IMG/VR virus record: IMGVR_UViG_3300025030_000089
Span: 1 to 64,000 of that record
Strand: one strand, 5' to 3'
DNA length: 64,000 nucleotides
From: a virus
Numbering within the stretch: position 1 is the stretch's first letter; each line of letters begins with the position of its first letter. Positions 49,932 through 57,361 of this stretch are shown here, piece after piece. The notes below the pieces were generated by a model. The model ran no database searches. It was not told the DNA's origin and saw only the letters and a program-made list of their open reading frames with translations. The position numbers were made by a program, and so were the translations under genes.

Positions 49932-49940
49932 GATATTTAA

Positions 49941-49970
49941 CCTATATGGTAGGCCGTAAAAGTGCGGCAG
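49941..49970 (-). promoter_or_regulatory. Hairpin-TATAGG leader element, copy F
   Basis: Minus strand CTGCCGCACTTTTACGGC stem, CTACCATATAGG, then ATG 49931. Upstream CACCTGCCGC word is shared with copies B, E and the 38175 copy. Confidence 0.55.
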
Positions 49971-49987
49971 GTGTATTGTGCTACACG

Positions 49988-50173
49988 TTAGCCGTCTGCC
50001 GCAACCGTGTTTATTTCTTGAATCGTCAACACTCCTGTCGAATAGTCATAGAATCCTTTAACTTCAACCATTCTACCGTCGTCTCCGAAGTCGTACACAA
50101 CGAGTTCCTTACAACCTGCTGGAACAACATCTTTGGGAACTTCGGAGATGACCTGACCAACATCGAACATCAT
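49988..50173 (-). CDS. Small protein (61 aa), unknown
   Basis: MMFDVGQVISEVPKDVVPAGCKELVVYDFGDDGRMVEVKGFYDYSTGVLTIQEINTV: beta-rich single domain. ATGA-coupled to the dUTPase gene. No function recognised. Confidence 0.55.
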   Translation of the reverse strand: MMFDVGQVISEVPKDVVPAGCKELVVYDFGDDGRMVEVKGFYDYSTGVLTIQEINTVAADG

Positions 50174-50646
50174 TGTTTCCCCGTTGAACCAAAGCCGTTC
50201 GCACCCCGTTCAGTCACATTGCTGAATTCTTCAACGACAGACATCACAGGGTGGATTGCAAGGGTGAAGACCAGTTGTGCAACGCGGTCCATCGGTTGAA
50301 TATGAACTGACTCGTTTCCTTCATTGTATAAGCAGACAATGATCTCACCTTGGTAGTCAGCATCAATCAATCCAGGTGTATTGCGCGGCTTCACACCTTT
50401 GCAACCGAGGCCAGAACGCGGCATGATGATGGCACAAGGTAGTAGATCGAAACCATGACTTTGCCAGTTCTCATTCGTTATCAACGCAGATTGGTCAATA
50501 GCGATACCTGTCCGAATCTTTTCCTGCCCGCCCGGAGTAATCCAAATCGCCTGTTCAATGCAAGCACGAAGATCGTAACCTGCCGCCAACTTGGTTGAAG
50601 GTTTGAACTCAGTCAACCGTTTATCTAAAAACTTAACTTCCATCAC
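50170..50646 (-). CDS. dUTPase (158 aa)
   Basis: All five trimeric dUTPase motifs are present in order: AAGYDLRA, PRSGLGCKGVK, NTPGLIDADYQGEI (with Asp of the catalytic water), RVAQLVF and the C-terminal RGANGFGSTG. It converts dUTP to dUMP, both preventing uracil in DNA and feeding the thymidylate-synthase-family enzyme. Between two small ATGA-coupled genes. Confidence 0.9.
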   Translation of the reverse strand: MMEVKFLDKRLTEFKPSTKLAAGYDLRACIEQAIWITPGGQEKIRTGIAIDQSALITNENWQSHGFDLLPCAIIMPRSGLGCKGVKPRNTPGLIDADYQGEIIVCLYNEGNESVHIQPMDRVAQLVFTLAIHPVMSVVEEFSNVTERGANGFGSTGKQ

Positions 50647-50873
50647 GCTTCCTTTACTTTAGTGAAAATACGACCTACGTTACCTTCGTTCGGTGTGATC
50701 AATTTGTACCGCCGCATCTTCTGAGTCATTGCGTTGACATTGAGGATTGTCATGTCCCATGCTTCAGAAGCCTGAGTCGGTGTGAATTGATCAGGCAGTA
50801 ATGCGAGAAGTTCAATTCGCTTCTTTTGAGCGCGTTGAAAACTTCTTTCATTTGCAAGATTCGTCTGCTTCAT
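50643..50873 (-). CDS. Small HTH-like protein (76 aa)
   Basis: MKQTNLANERSFQRAQKKRIELLALLPDQFTPTQASEAWDMTILNVNAMTQKMRRYKLITP: helices with FTPTQASEAWDMTILNVNAMTQ, resembling a winged helix or helix-turn-helix, then a beta wing (NVGRIFTKV). A DNA-binding regulator is possible. Confidence 0.5.
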   Translation of the reverse strand: MKQTNLANERSFQRAQKKRIELLALLPDQFTPTQASEAWDMTILNVNAMTQKMRRYKLITPNEGNVGRIFTKVKEA

Positions 50874-51040
50874 TGTTCATCCTTTTCCAAAATATAGGGA
50901 CGATCTCGGTATCTCTGGATTTCTCTTCTCCAGAAATCCAAGTTATAAGATCTTGCGCATTGTCAAGGTCGAGTTTAGTATTAACGATGCGCCACGAATA
51001 ACCTTTTGCAGTCTTGTATGCGATATAAAAAACAGAACAT
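50848..51040 (-). pseudogene. Small gene with one-base insertion in a T run
   Basis: ATG 51040, ATG-coupled to the nuclease gene and preceded by AAGGAGG, gives MFCFLYRIQ and stops after 19 codons. With five instead of six T near 51030 it reads MFCFYIAYKTAKGYSWRIVNTKLD, DLITWISGEEKSRDTEIVPIFWK and ends at 50848 (63 residues). Confidence 0.65.
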
Positions 51041-51786
51041 CAAAATTCCTCCTTCCCGTGTGAACAGTGTTGCAAAGTTGCCGGACAGTAGGTGCAATGA
51101 ACACCACGTCCAGTCTTTTTGACAATATCTCCAGGAACTTCAAACCAAACGTCAGTGCGGTAACAGTTGTCAATCTCTTCAAGAATATCTTTGAAGTATT
51201 GAAACATCTTGTCCATGTCTTTGCGGTAGAACCAATCACTCACTTGGTCATTGTAGTTCAAGAAGTGGAATGTGACTTTGACGGTGTCAACTTCAGGGTG
51301 CGCGAGCATAACCACCCATGCGTAAAGTTGGAGTTGTTTGGTCACCTTGACCTTGCCAGTCTTCCAGTCGGCAATTTCACACTTGTTGCCGTCAATCTTC
51401 ATCCAATCGACGAAACCTAAGTACCAGCGATCAGGGTCATCACCCTTACAGCGGACGAGTTTACGTTCGTAAACAGGTTCGAGTTTTTCAACAGCGTCTT
51501 CATTCAAAGAGATACAAGGAACCCACTTAAACGCATATTCCTCTTCGCACTTTCCGTCCTTTGCTTTGTAGACATCAAGGATGCGTTTCCACCGGGCGAT
51601 ATCAGGGTCAAGTTCACCACCTTTGATATATGTTTCAATCAGTTCGTGCAACCTCGCACCTTCGTTACCTGCTTCAGACTTCTGGCTTTCGATAAGTCGT
51701 TTGGCGCGAAGCAACTCGTACTTGCGCGGACATTCGAAGAGTCCTAAACTACTAAAGCTCCATGTATAATGCGGAACAAGGTTCAT
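51040..51786 (-). CDS. PD-(D/E)xK exonuclease, Cas4/RecB-like with iron-sulphur cysteines (248 aa)
   Basis: SFSSLGLFECPRKYELL (Cys19), RLHELIE (His47), GFVDW (Asp127), EIADWKTGK (Asp140, Lys142) and QLQLYAW are the RecB-nuclease motifs. Cys231, Cys234 and Cys241 near the C-terminus (CTYCPATLQHC) join Cys19 to make a likely 4Fe-4S cluster, as in Cas4 and AddB. It probably acts as a recombination or repair exonuclease. Coupled to a 53-residue gene upstream. Confidence 0.85.
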   Translation of the reverse strand: MNLVPHYTWSFSSLGLFECPRKYELLRAKRLIESQKSEAGNEGARLHELIETYIKGGELDPDIARWKRILDVYKAKDGKCEEEYAFKWVPCISLNEDAVEKLEPVYERKLVRCKGDDPDRWYLGFVDWMKIDGNKCEIADWKTGKVKVTKQLQLYAWVVMLAHPEVDTVKVTFHFLNYNDQVSDWFYRKDMDKMFQYFKDILEEIDNCYRTDVWFEVPGDIVKKTGRGVHCTYCPATLQHCSHGKEEF

Positions 51787-51947
51787 TATTCATTTTCCAA
51801 TTTTATTTTGAATAAGTTTTTAACGTCATTGGAAGCGACCACGGCACTTACCAAAGGGACATCTCCCAACATATTCGCATTCAACCACGCTTGAACGATT
51901 TCAATCATAGTCGCTTCATTAAGAATCAATTCGTTGTTACCTTTCAT
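51786..51947 (-). CDS. Small protein (53 aa), unknown
   Basis: MKGNNELILNEATMIEIVQAWLNANMLGDVPLVSAVVASNDVKNLFKIKLENE. ATG 51947 overlaps the FkbM stop (ATGA); beta-strand N-terminus and helix. Similar to small proteins of unknown function. Its stop abuts the nuclease start. Confidence 0.55.
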   Translation of the reverse strand: MKGNNELILNEATMIEIVQAWLNANMLGDVPLVSAVVASNDVKNLFKIKLENE

Positions 51948-52552
51948 TTCCGTCTCCAACATCCAATGGTTTGCCAATGGCCGCCGTCGAGTTTCGGCTG
52001 GCGCACACATTCCCAATCGGCAAAGAGTTTCACAAGTTCGTACGCTGCCGCGATATATTCTTTGTTCGTGCGGTGAATTTCAATAGTTACCTGTTTAACG
52101 AAGTCTGGAAGAGGTTTGGTAAGGAGCGTATATTCTGCACCCTCGCAGTCGATCTTAAGAACTTCAGGTTTGATACGCGCAAGTTCTTTATCGAATGAAA
52201 CAGTCGATACTTTGATCTCTTTACGACCACGCGTCGGACGGGTCGTATGCGAACCTTTGTTGATACCGTTCTCATTGACATAGAATGAGATCTCACCTGC
52301 AACATCTGACACCGCCAAATTTTCAGAATCTATCATGTGACCGAGAGCATTTTCACAAAGCAATCGGTAATTGTCAGGTTCAGGTTCGTAAGCTACAACA
52401 CACCTTGCACCTTTGTCAGCAAAGAAAACCGCCGCAGCGCCAAAGCAAGCGCCGATGTCCATTACAACTTTGTCTTTGACATCCATCCAGCCGTAAGTGC
52501 GGGCAATTTCTTTTACGATATAATCGTCGTATGTTCCTTCACGCGTTTTCAT
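51944..52552 (-). CDS. FkbM-family methyltransferase (202 aa)
   Basis: SAM motif I VVMDIGACFGAAAVFFADKG, motif II VVAYEPEPDNYRLL, then NLAVSDVAGEISFYVNENGINKGSH and VLKIDCEGAEYTLL, the FkbM sequence of blocks. ATG 52552 has GGAG at 4 nt; a longer frame upstream has no start signal. FkbM enzymes are O-methyltransferases, usually on sugars or glycosides. Next to a GT-A glycosyltransferase, this suggests a phage-encoded sugar modification, perhaps on DNA. Confidence 0.8.
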   Translation of the reverse strand: MKTREGTYDDYIVKEIARTYGWMDVKDKVVMDIGACFGAAAVFFADKGARCVVAYEPEPDNYRLLCENALGHMIDSENLAVSDVAGEISFYVNENGINKGSHTTRPTRGRKEIKVSTVSFDKELARIKPEVLKIDCEGAEYTLLTKPLPDFVKQVTIEIHRTNKEYIAAAYELVKLFADWECVRQPKLDGGHWQTIGCWRRK

Positions 52553-52592
52553 GCTACTCCTTTGTGGTTGGTAAATACAGTTTGCAGCAGGT

Positions 52593-53369
52593 TTATTTCT
52601 TTGCAACACCTTTCGCAAAGGCTTTTTTCCAGTAGATACGAACGTCAGTTCTTGTACCGCCACCCCATGATGTCTTGGTTTCCTTTTCAACAGGGACGAC
52701 TAGACCGGGGTATTTGGCAACCAGAGCATGAGCTGCTTCGCCCTGCGTTTCAATTGTCCGATACTCCTTGCAACCGCCGTCAAGGTTGCTACCGGGTTGA
52801 TTGTTTGTGAACGTGTTGATCTCAATGTTCTTGTAACCGTTGGTCAACAGAGTCAGTGTGACATCAAAGTCTTCCATTACCTTCAAGGAAGTGAAGTCGC
52901 AACCTGCTGCAATAAAGGAAGGTTTATAAAGCCCGAACACGCGCATGATCCGAGTGTTCTCACTCCATTCACCTTCCTTACGATTGTTACCTTCACGTGA
53001 AGAGATACCGACCATTGCATAGTCACCAAGATGATCTTCAACCAAGTTCACCATTGAGCGAATATCTTCATTCGTACAAGGGGTCAAATAAAGCAGATTG
53101 TCTGTACGCTTGCCGCGCCTTGCAAAAGCGAGATCATCGTCCATCATGAGCACTTTATCGCCTTCAGCGTTGTCCATAATAAATTGGCGGCTGTAGCCAA
53201 TGCCCTTGGGTAAATTGGCTAGTTCAACCATTACAGGGTGCCTCTCTGAGAGCTTTGCAGCCTCCTCGGGCCTACATACAAGGCGGTAGGGTACGCCAGC
53301 AGCGGCGAGCGCCTTAGCGGTCTCCTGCCGTGTCGTCCTACCGAGGGTGGGGATATAAACTGTTAACAT
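52593..53369 (-). CDS. GT-A glycosyltransferase, possibly TAGT-like (258 aa)
   Basis: LTVYIPTLGRTTRQETAKALAAAG...RLVCR begins a nucleotide-sugar Rossmann domain. KGIGYSRQFIMDNAEGDKVLMMDDDLAFARR gives the metal-binding DDD, and EDHLGDYAMVGISSREGNNR follows. This order resembles the TET-associated glycosyltransferase (TAGT) family that modifies hydroxylated pyrimidines in phage DNA (named from memory). ATG 53369 has GAGGAG. The target is not shown by the sequence; DNA modification is inferred with the neighbours. Confidence 0.6.
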   Translation of the reverse strand: MLTVYIPTLGRTTRQETAKALAAAGVPYRLVCRPEEAAKLSERHPVMVELANLPKGIGYSRQFIMDNAEGDKVLMMDDDLAFARRGKRTDNLLYLTPCTNEDIRSMVNLVEDHLGDYAMVGISSREGNNRKEGEWSENTRIMRVFGLYKPSFIAAGCDFTSLKVMEDFDVTLTLLTNGYKNIEINTFTNNQPGSNLDGGCKEYRTIETQGEAAHALVAKYPGLVVPVEKETKTSWGGGTRTDVRIYWKKAFAKGVAKK

Positions 53370-53370
53370 T

Positions 53371-55368
53371 TCATTTCTCCTCAGCAAAGGCTGCATCAAT
53401 AATCTTGTCCATCTCTTTGAAGTGTGCGATATCTTCTTTGGTCGGTTTTGGCACAGCTTTTGCACGAGTTTTCTTAACTACAGGTGGGCGGGCGACTAAA
53501 CCGATATCCATCAACAAATCGTTGACCTCGTTGATGTAAAAATTATAGTTTACATTGTTAGGGAAATCAATAGGTAAGTCCATTAAAGGCACACATCCGT
53601 CGGTTCGCGGTACTTTGTTACCAGACTTGACGTAGTTGATTGTACCGAGTGAATCTGTGCCGTAGAACCAGCGGACAACTTTGCCGAGATATTGACCTGC
53701 GTAGACACCACCACCCTTCACAGTTCGCACCGTGACAAACTTTCGTATGTCCTTGCAAGCGCGGATAGTTTCTTCAATCGGTGTACCGTCTTTCAGGTAA
53801 GCAATCAATGCTTCGTTGCAGATATCGTTCTGAGGATTCTTCTGCAAGTCACCTGCTTTGAACGTACCTTTGGTCTTAACCTCACCATCTGGCTTAATTG
53901 CGATATAGTTGTTCACATCTCGCGAATACAGTCCTGAATAGTGCGTGTCTTCAAATTCAAACTGCGTCTCTTGTTCAAACTGCTTAACGATTGCTGCAAC
54001 TTCCTCATGCCGCGAACGCGGGTAACGGGTCACAATACCATCAGTATTGGCACTGATCACCTTGATGCCTGCCATTTCAAACCGCTCAATCAACATCAAC
54101 AAAGTCAACTGCCCGGTAACGGTGACTTGAATCATCAAGTCGGGTGCGTACAAAGCGGAGTAAACCGAACCCAGTTTACCGAATGCCCCGTTAATGGTGA
54201 TTCGCAACGAATCCATGACAGTTACGGAACGGTCAAATTCGATGTCTTGCGATTCGTCAATCTTTTGCCGGTAATCGTCAGTTGAATTCAATCGATGCTG
54301 AACACCTTTCACCCCTAATTTCTTAAGTTCACGGTTCTTGCGTTTGGCAGATACGCGCCGGTCAACTAGAACCTTGAATACTTCCAACAGGTGTGGGCCG
54401 AGGGTTTCAGGATACAGACCTTGGTTCAAGATGATGCTAGGATAGTACGAAGTAACGTCACGGTCAACGATCATGTACCCATCGTCAGCCAAGTGTGTAA
54501 CTTCACTTTCTTGGGAATGTAAACCTCCGATCCCTAATTTGTAAACACTTCCGTTGATGTGGATGAGTGTCTTTGCCAACTCCTCAGTCATTTCAATTTG
54601 ACCATTGGTCTTGGCAGTGAACGGGCTGCGCTTGACCATTTCAAACACGTTGTTCAATTGGTCAGATTCGAACTTCATGTACTCAGGAACCTTGTAAAAG
54701 AATTCCTTTTCTTTCACCGAAGGTTTGGCAAGTTTCTTATTGGTCAACCGGAACAACTCAGTCTTGATCACTGCCTCGGCCACTTGGGCGTCAGACTTAC
54801 TGCGGAGGTCAGTACGGTATTCTGCCGACATGGTTTCCCGCAACGTCACGCGTCCCTTGATTGCGTCGTACAGTTGTTTAGTCACATGCAAGTCGTTACC
54901 GCAATACAGGTTGACCGCTTGCATCTGTTCACGTGTCAGCAATGCATCAGGGTCATAAGGTAAGTCTTGCATCTTTGGTGCATGGAGCCGCCCAGCATAC
55001 AACTTCAAACTGACCATGACGCCCGGTGCAACTTCCTTGATGTCAATGTGGTCATAACTCAACGCTTGGCAACGGAAATGCTTGTAGAAGTTCCAAGGTT
55101 TCATGTCATTAACAATGATCGCATCGGAAGCTTCTTTCAATGCTTCATTATCCGCGCCATTCAAAGCAAGCGACAGAATAGGCCAATCGTAGTTCACACC
55201 ATTGAACGTGACAACGGTGTATGAATTGAGCAATGCGCGAAGTTTGACAACATCCAATCCTTGCCCTTCGTACATTTCAAACTCACGAAAACGACCTTCG
55301 TCGTTCATGAGTTTGGCAAGAAAGTAGTTTGGATAACATTCAATGTCGAGGAAAAGTTTATCAGTCAT
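53371..55368 (-). CDS. Family B DNA polymerase (665 aa)
   Basis: Exonuclease motifs: LFLDIEC (Asp8, Glu10), TFNGVNYDWPIL (Asn56, Asp61), LYCGNDLHVT (Asp159). Polymerase motif A is DRDVTSYYPSIILNQGLYP (Asp304), motif B SLRITINGAFGKLGS, motif C ISANTDGIV (Asp443). Motif C lacks the usual first Asp (NTD instead of DTD), as in some phage lineages. There is no protein-priming TPR insert. ATG 55368 overlaps the upstream stop (ATGA). It replicates the phage genome. Confidence 0.9.
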   Translation of the reverse strand: MTDKLFLDIECYPNYFLAKLMNDEGRFREFEMYEGQGLDVVKLRALLNSYTVVTFNGVNYDWPILSLALNGADNEALKEASDAIIVNDMKPWNFYKHFRCQALSYDHIDIKEVAPGVMVSLKLYAGRLHAPKMQDLPYDPDALLTREQMQAVNLYCGNDLHVTKQLYDAIKGRVTLRETMSAEYRTDLRSKSDAQVAEAVIKTELFRLTNKKLAKPSVKEKEFFYKVPEYMKFESDQLNNVFEMVKRSPFTAKTNGQIEMTEELAKTLIHINGSVYKLGIGGLHSQESEVTHLADDGYMIVDRDVTSYYPSIILNQGLYPETLGPHLLEVFKVLVDRRVSAKRKNRELKKLGVKGVQHRLNSTDDYRQKIDESQDIEFDRSVTVMDSLRITINGAFGKLGSVYSALYAPDLMIQVTVTGQLTLLMLIERFEMAGIKVISANTDGIVTRYPRSRHEEVAAIVKQFEQETQFEFEDTHYSGLYSRDVNNYIAIKPDGEVKTKGTFKAGDLQKNPQNDICNEALIAYLKDGTPIEETIRACKDIRKFVTVRTVKGGGVYAGQYLGKVVRWFYGTDSLGTINYVKSGNKVPRTDGCVPLMDLPIDFPNNVNYNFYINEVNDLLMDIGLVARPPVVKKTRAKAVPKPTKEDIAHFKEMDKIIDAAFAEEK

Positions 55369-56357
55369 ACCAACACCTTTCCGCCACCAAGAACAAGATT
55401 TCCACACGTCACTAACCCGTCTTCCTCGTCCATTGACGGAACAAATACCAGAACATCGAACCCTACTGCTTTAAGGCGACGTTCTGCGGTCGCGTAGGGT
55501 GTATAGGTCTCATATCCGCCAACTGTAGATATTCCGTTTGTGCGACACGATTGGTTGTTGTGGATCGGGGTGATCTTCACCATGAACTTCTGCGGGTCAA
55601 ATAACCGGCGCAATTTATCGGCGTCGATTTCAAAGTCTGTGCTGTAAGCAAAGTTCAGGCAGTATTTCCGGCTCAACGGTTCTGGCATATCTGCCCCAAT
55701 ATCCGCAAGTTCTTCAAGCGCAATCGACTCACCCGCGAACATAGTTTCTCGCTGACTCTCATCGGTGGAATTGATGCTGAACTGTAATCCGGCCTGCCCT
55801 CGCATCATTTCGTTCTTGATGTCGCACCACTCCATGATTCGCGCCCCTAATTGCTTAAATCGGCGAGGAAGGGAGGTTGTAAGAACAGGGTGAAGAACTT
55901 CAACTCGCAAACCTGTTTCGCGCTGAAACGTAGCTTTCTCGTTAACTAACCAGCGAGAAAACTCAAACACCGCAGGGTTCAATATCGGCTCTCCCATCCT
56001 GGCAAAATGAAGGTTAAGTCTATCTGTATAACCTACTTCCGGAAAAAGCGCACGCGCCTCGTAAAGCTGTTTCTTGAGATCATCAAACGATGCATTCCCT
56101 TTGAATGGGATGTTGGGAACGTCGCAGAATGTACACTTTTGAGGACAACCGTACTGAGTACTCAAAGTAATAACCCATTTCTCTGAAAGTGGCATCGTCG
56201 GCATATTAGGAACGCCGTTTATCTCTTTAGTGAAACCTAGAAAGTCGGCCTTGATGTTGTGCCGCTTCCCATAGTCGCCAATTGAGAGCGTTTCAAGTTG
56301 GCCGCGACTTCCATCAGTGCAAAACAAGAATCCAGTCGGTATTTTAATAACATTCAT
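55365..56357 (-). CDS. Radical SAM protein, RlmN/Cfr-like (330 aa)
   Basis: CPQKCTFC (Cys71, Cys75, Cys78) binds the 4Fe-4S cluster; NLHFARMGEPILN corresponds to the GEP motif; HNNQSCRTNG and a C-terminal VTCGNLVLGG (Cys about 318) match the methyl-carrying Cys loop of RlmN/Cfr. The second catalytic cysteine of RlmN, normally seven residues before the cluster motif, is Thr in TLSTQYGC. It may methylate an adenine in RNA, or have a changed chemistry. Adjacent to polymerase and glycosyltransferase genes. Confidence 0.7.
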   Translation of the reverse strand: MNVIKIPTGFLFCTDGSRGQLETLSIGDYGKRHNIKADFLGFTKEINGVPNMPTMPLSEKWVITLSTQYGCPQKCTFCDVPNIPFKGNASFDDLKKQLYEARALFPEVGYTDRLNLHFARMGEPILNPAVFEFSRWLVNEKATFQRETGLRVEVLHPVLTTSLPRRFKQLGARIMEWCDIKNEMMRGQAGLQFSINSTDESQRETMFAGESIALEELADIGADMPEPLSRKYCLNFAYSTDFEIDADKLRRLFDPQKFMVKITPIHNNQSCRTNGISTVGGYETYTPYATAERRLKAVGFDVLVFVPSMDEEDGLVTCGNLVLGGGKVLV

Positions 56358-56369
56358 TATCTATTCTCT

Positions 56370-56858
56370 TTAAACAGGCCAGATGTAAGGTAAATCGTTA
56401 GATTCAGTCCAGCCGAATTGGCCGTAATGAACAGGGTCTTTGCGAAGTAGGTTGGAACGGTGCGCGGCGTGGAAGTCTTCGTTGCCGAGCCAAGGTGGAA
56501 GTCCGCTGTACGGTAACTCCAACAAAACGTTCATGATCTTATCGTAACAAGTGTCTTTATAACCACGTTCTATCCATTCTTGAACGATGGACAACCCGTA
56601 TTCACAAAGCGCATGTTCGTAACCGCGCCACATTTTCGCAGCAGGATGATTGAACCAAGGTGTGACGCGTTTGATCTTAGCTTCTTCATACTTACCTTCA
56701 GTTTCATCGTACTCACCTTTTATCGCAACCCATTGTTCAGGTCCGGTGCGAAGAGCGGTCAACAACTGAAGCACTTCAACACGTTGCTTGCCGAGGCGGC
56801 GGTAGTCAAGAACCTGAGCCGACATTTCAAAGTCAGGATAAGGGAGGAAGGTTTGCAT
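56370..56858 (-). CDS. Pyrimidine-dimer glycosylase-like (MSMEG_6728 family) protein (162 aa)
   Basis: MQTFLPYPDFEMSAQVLDYRRLGKQRVEVLQLL and WFNHPAAKMWRGYEHALCEYGLSIVQEWIERGYKDT, PPWLGNEDFHAAHRSNLLRKDP, GWTESNDLPYIWP are the complete blocks of this family, which belongs to the T4 endonuclease V-like group. It is proposed to excise UV photoproducts. The first Thr/Arg residues typical of the active site are present (Thr3, Arg20/21). Confidence 0.8.
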   Translation of the reverse strand: MQTFLPYPDFEMSAQVLDYRRLGKQRVEVLQLLTALRTGPEQWVAIKGEYDETEGKYEEAKIKRVTPWFNHPAAKMWRGYEHALCEYGLSIVQEWIERGYKDTCYDKIMNVLLELPYSGLPPWLGNEDFHAAHRSNLLRKDPVHYGQFGWTESNDLPYIWPV

Positions 56859-57085
56859 CAGTCGTAGTCCTTGTCGAAGTAGCGATCAGCCATGAAATCT
56901 TCCTTCATGTCAGCAACGTAATCGCTGTATGATTGCTCAGATTCCAGCGGGCCGTCGCATTCTTCACAGACAAAGTCCATCTGCGTATGAACACCCTTCG
57001 CTCCCCAGTATTCGTATGCTCCGATACCTTCGTCAACCCATTTACCTTCGACATCTTTGTGGCAGTGTGGACAGATCATGATCAT
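56858..57085 (-). CDS. Zinc-ribbon small protein (75 aa)
   Basis: MICPHCHKDVEGKW and FVCEECDGPLE provide two CxxC pairs spaced by 30 residues; the tail is acidic (DYVADMKEDFMADRYFDKDYD). ATGA-coupled to the upstream 55-residue gene. Role unknown. Confidence 0.6.
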   Translation of the reverse strand: MIMICPHCHKDVEGKWVDEGIGAYEYWGAKGVHTQMDFVCEECDGPLESEQSYSDYVADMKEDFMADRYFDKDYD

Positions 57086-57249
57086 TCATCCTTTAACCAG
57101 TTGGTGTGGAATTCGCGCAGCGCATCAAGAACTTTCTGGCTGCGTGCATCAATTTCGTCAGCCTTCAGTTCATGCTCAAGGTTCTCAAGCAAGCAAAAGA
57201 AATCATCAAGCATTACGAGGTCGGTAAACAACTGTTCAGTTTTGGTCAT
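57082..57249 (-). CDS. Small helical protein (55 aa), unknown
   Basis: MTKTEQLFTDLVMLDDFFCLLENLEHELKADEIDARSQKVLDALREFHTNWLKDE. It starts 24 nt after the tRNA, with a CTATAGGTGATAT leader. The stop overlaps the next ATG. No function recognised. Confidence 0.6.
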   Translation of the reverse strand: MTKTEQLFTDLVMLDDFFCLLENLEHELKADEIDARSQKVLDALREFHTNWLKDE

Positions 57250-57272
57250 ATATCACCTATAGAGTTGGTAGT

Positions 57273-57346
57273 TGTGCCGGGTGGGATTCGAACCCACGAT
57301 TTGCGCCTTATGAGGGCGTAACTTTAGACCGCTAAGTTACCGGCAC
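57273..57346 (-). tRNA. tRNA with CAU anticodon (Met-type)
   Basis: Cloverleaf is complete: acceptor GTGCCGG/CCGGCAC, D arm ACTT/AAGT, anticodon stem CGCC/GGCG with loop CTCATAA (anticodon CAU), T arm GTGGG-TTCGAAT-CCCAC. No CCA is encoded. CAU may be elongator or initiator Met, or Ile2 after lysidine modification; G1 and the T-arm do not decide. The gene is on the transcribed strand inside the operon, and its acceptor stem extends into the flanks as a 12-bp inverted repeat. Confidence 0.9.
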
Positions 57347-57361
57347 AACTACATGTTACAC

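Noticed and set aside
57106-57321. 71-codon plus-strand frame over the tRNA
   Set aside because: It overlaps a complete tRNA cloverleaf and a coding gene on the other strand, and has no start signal.
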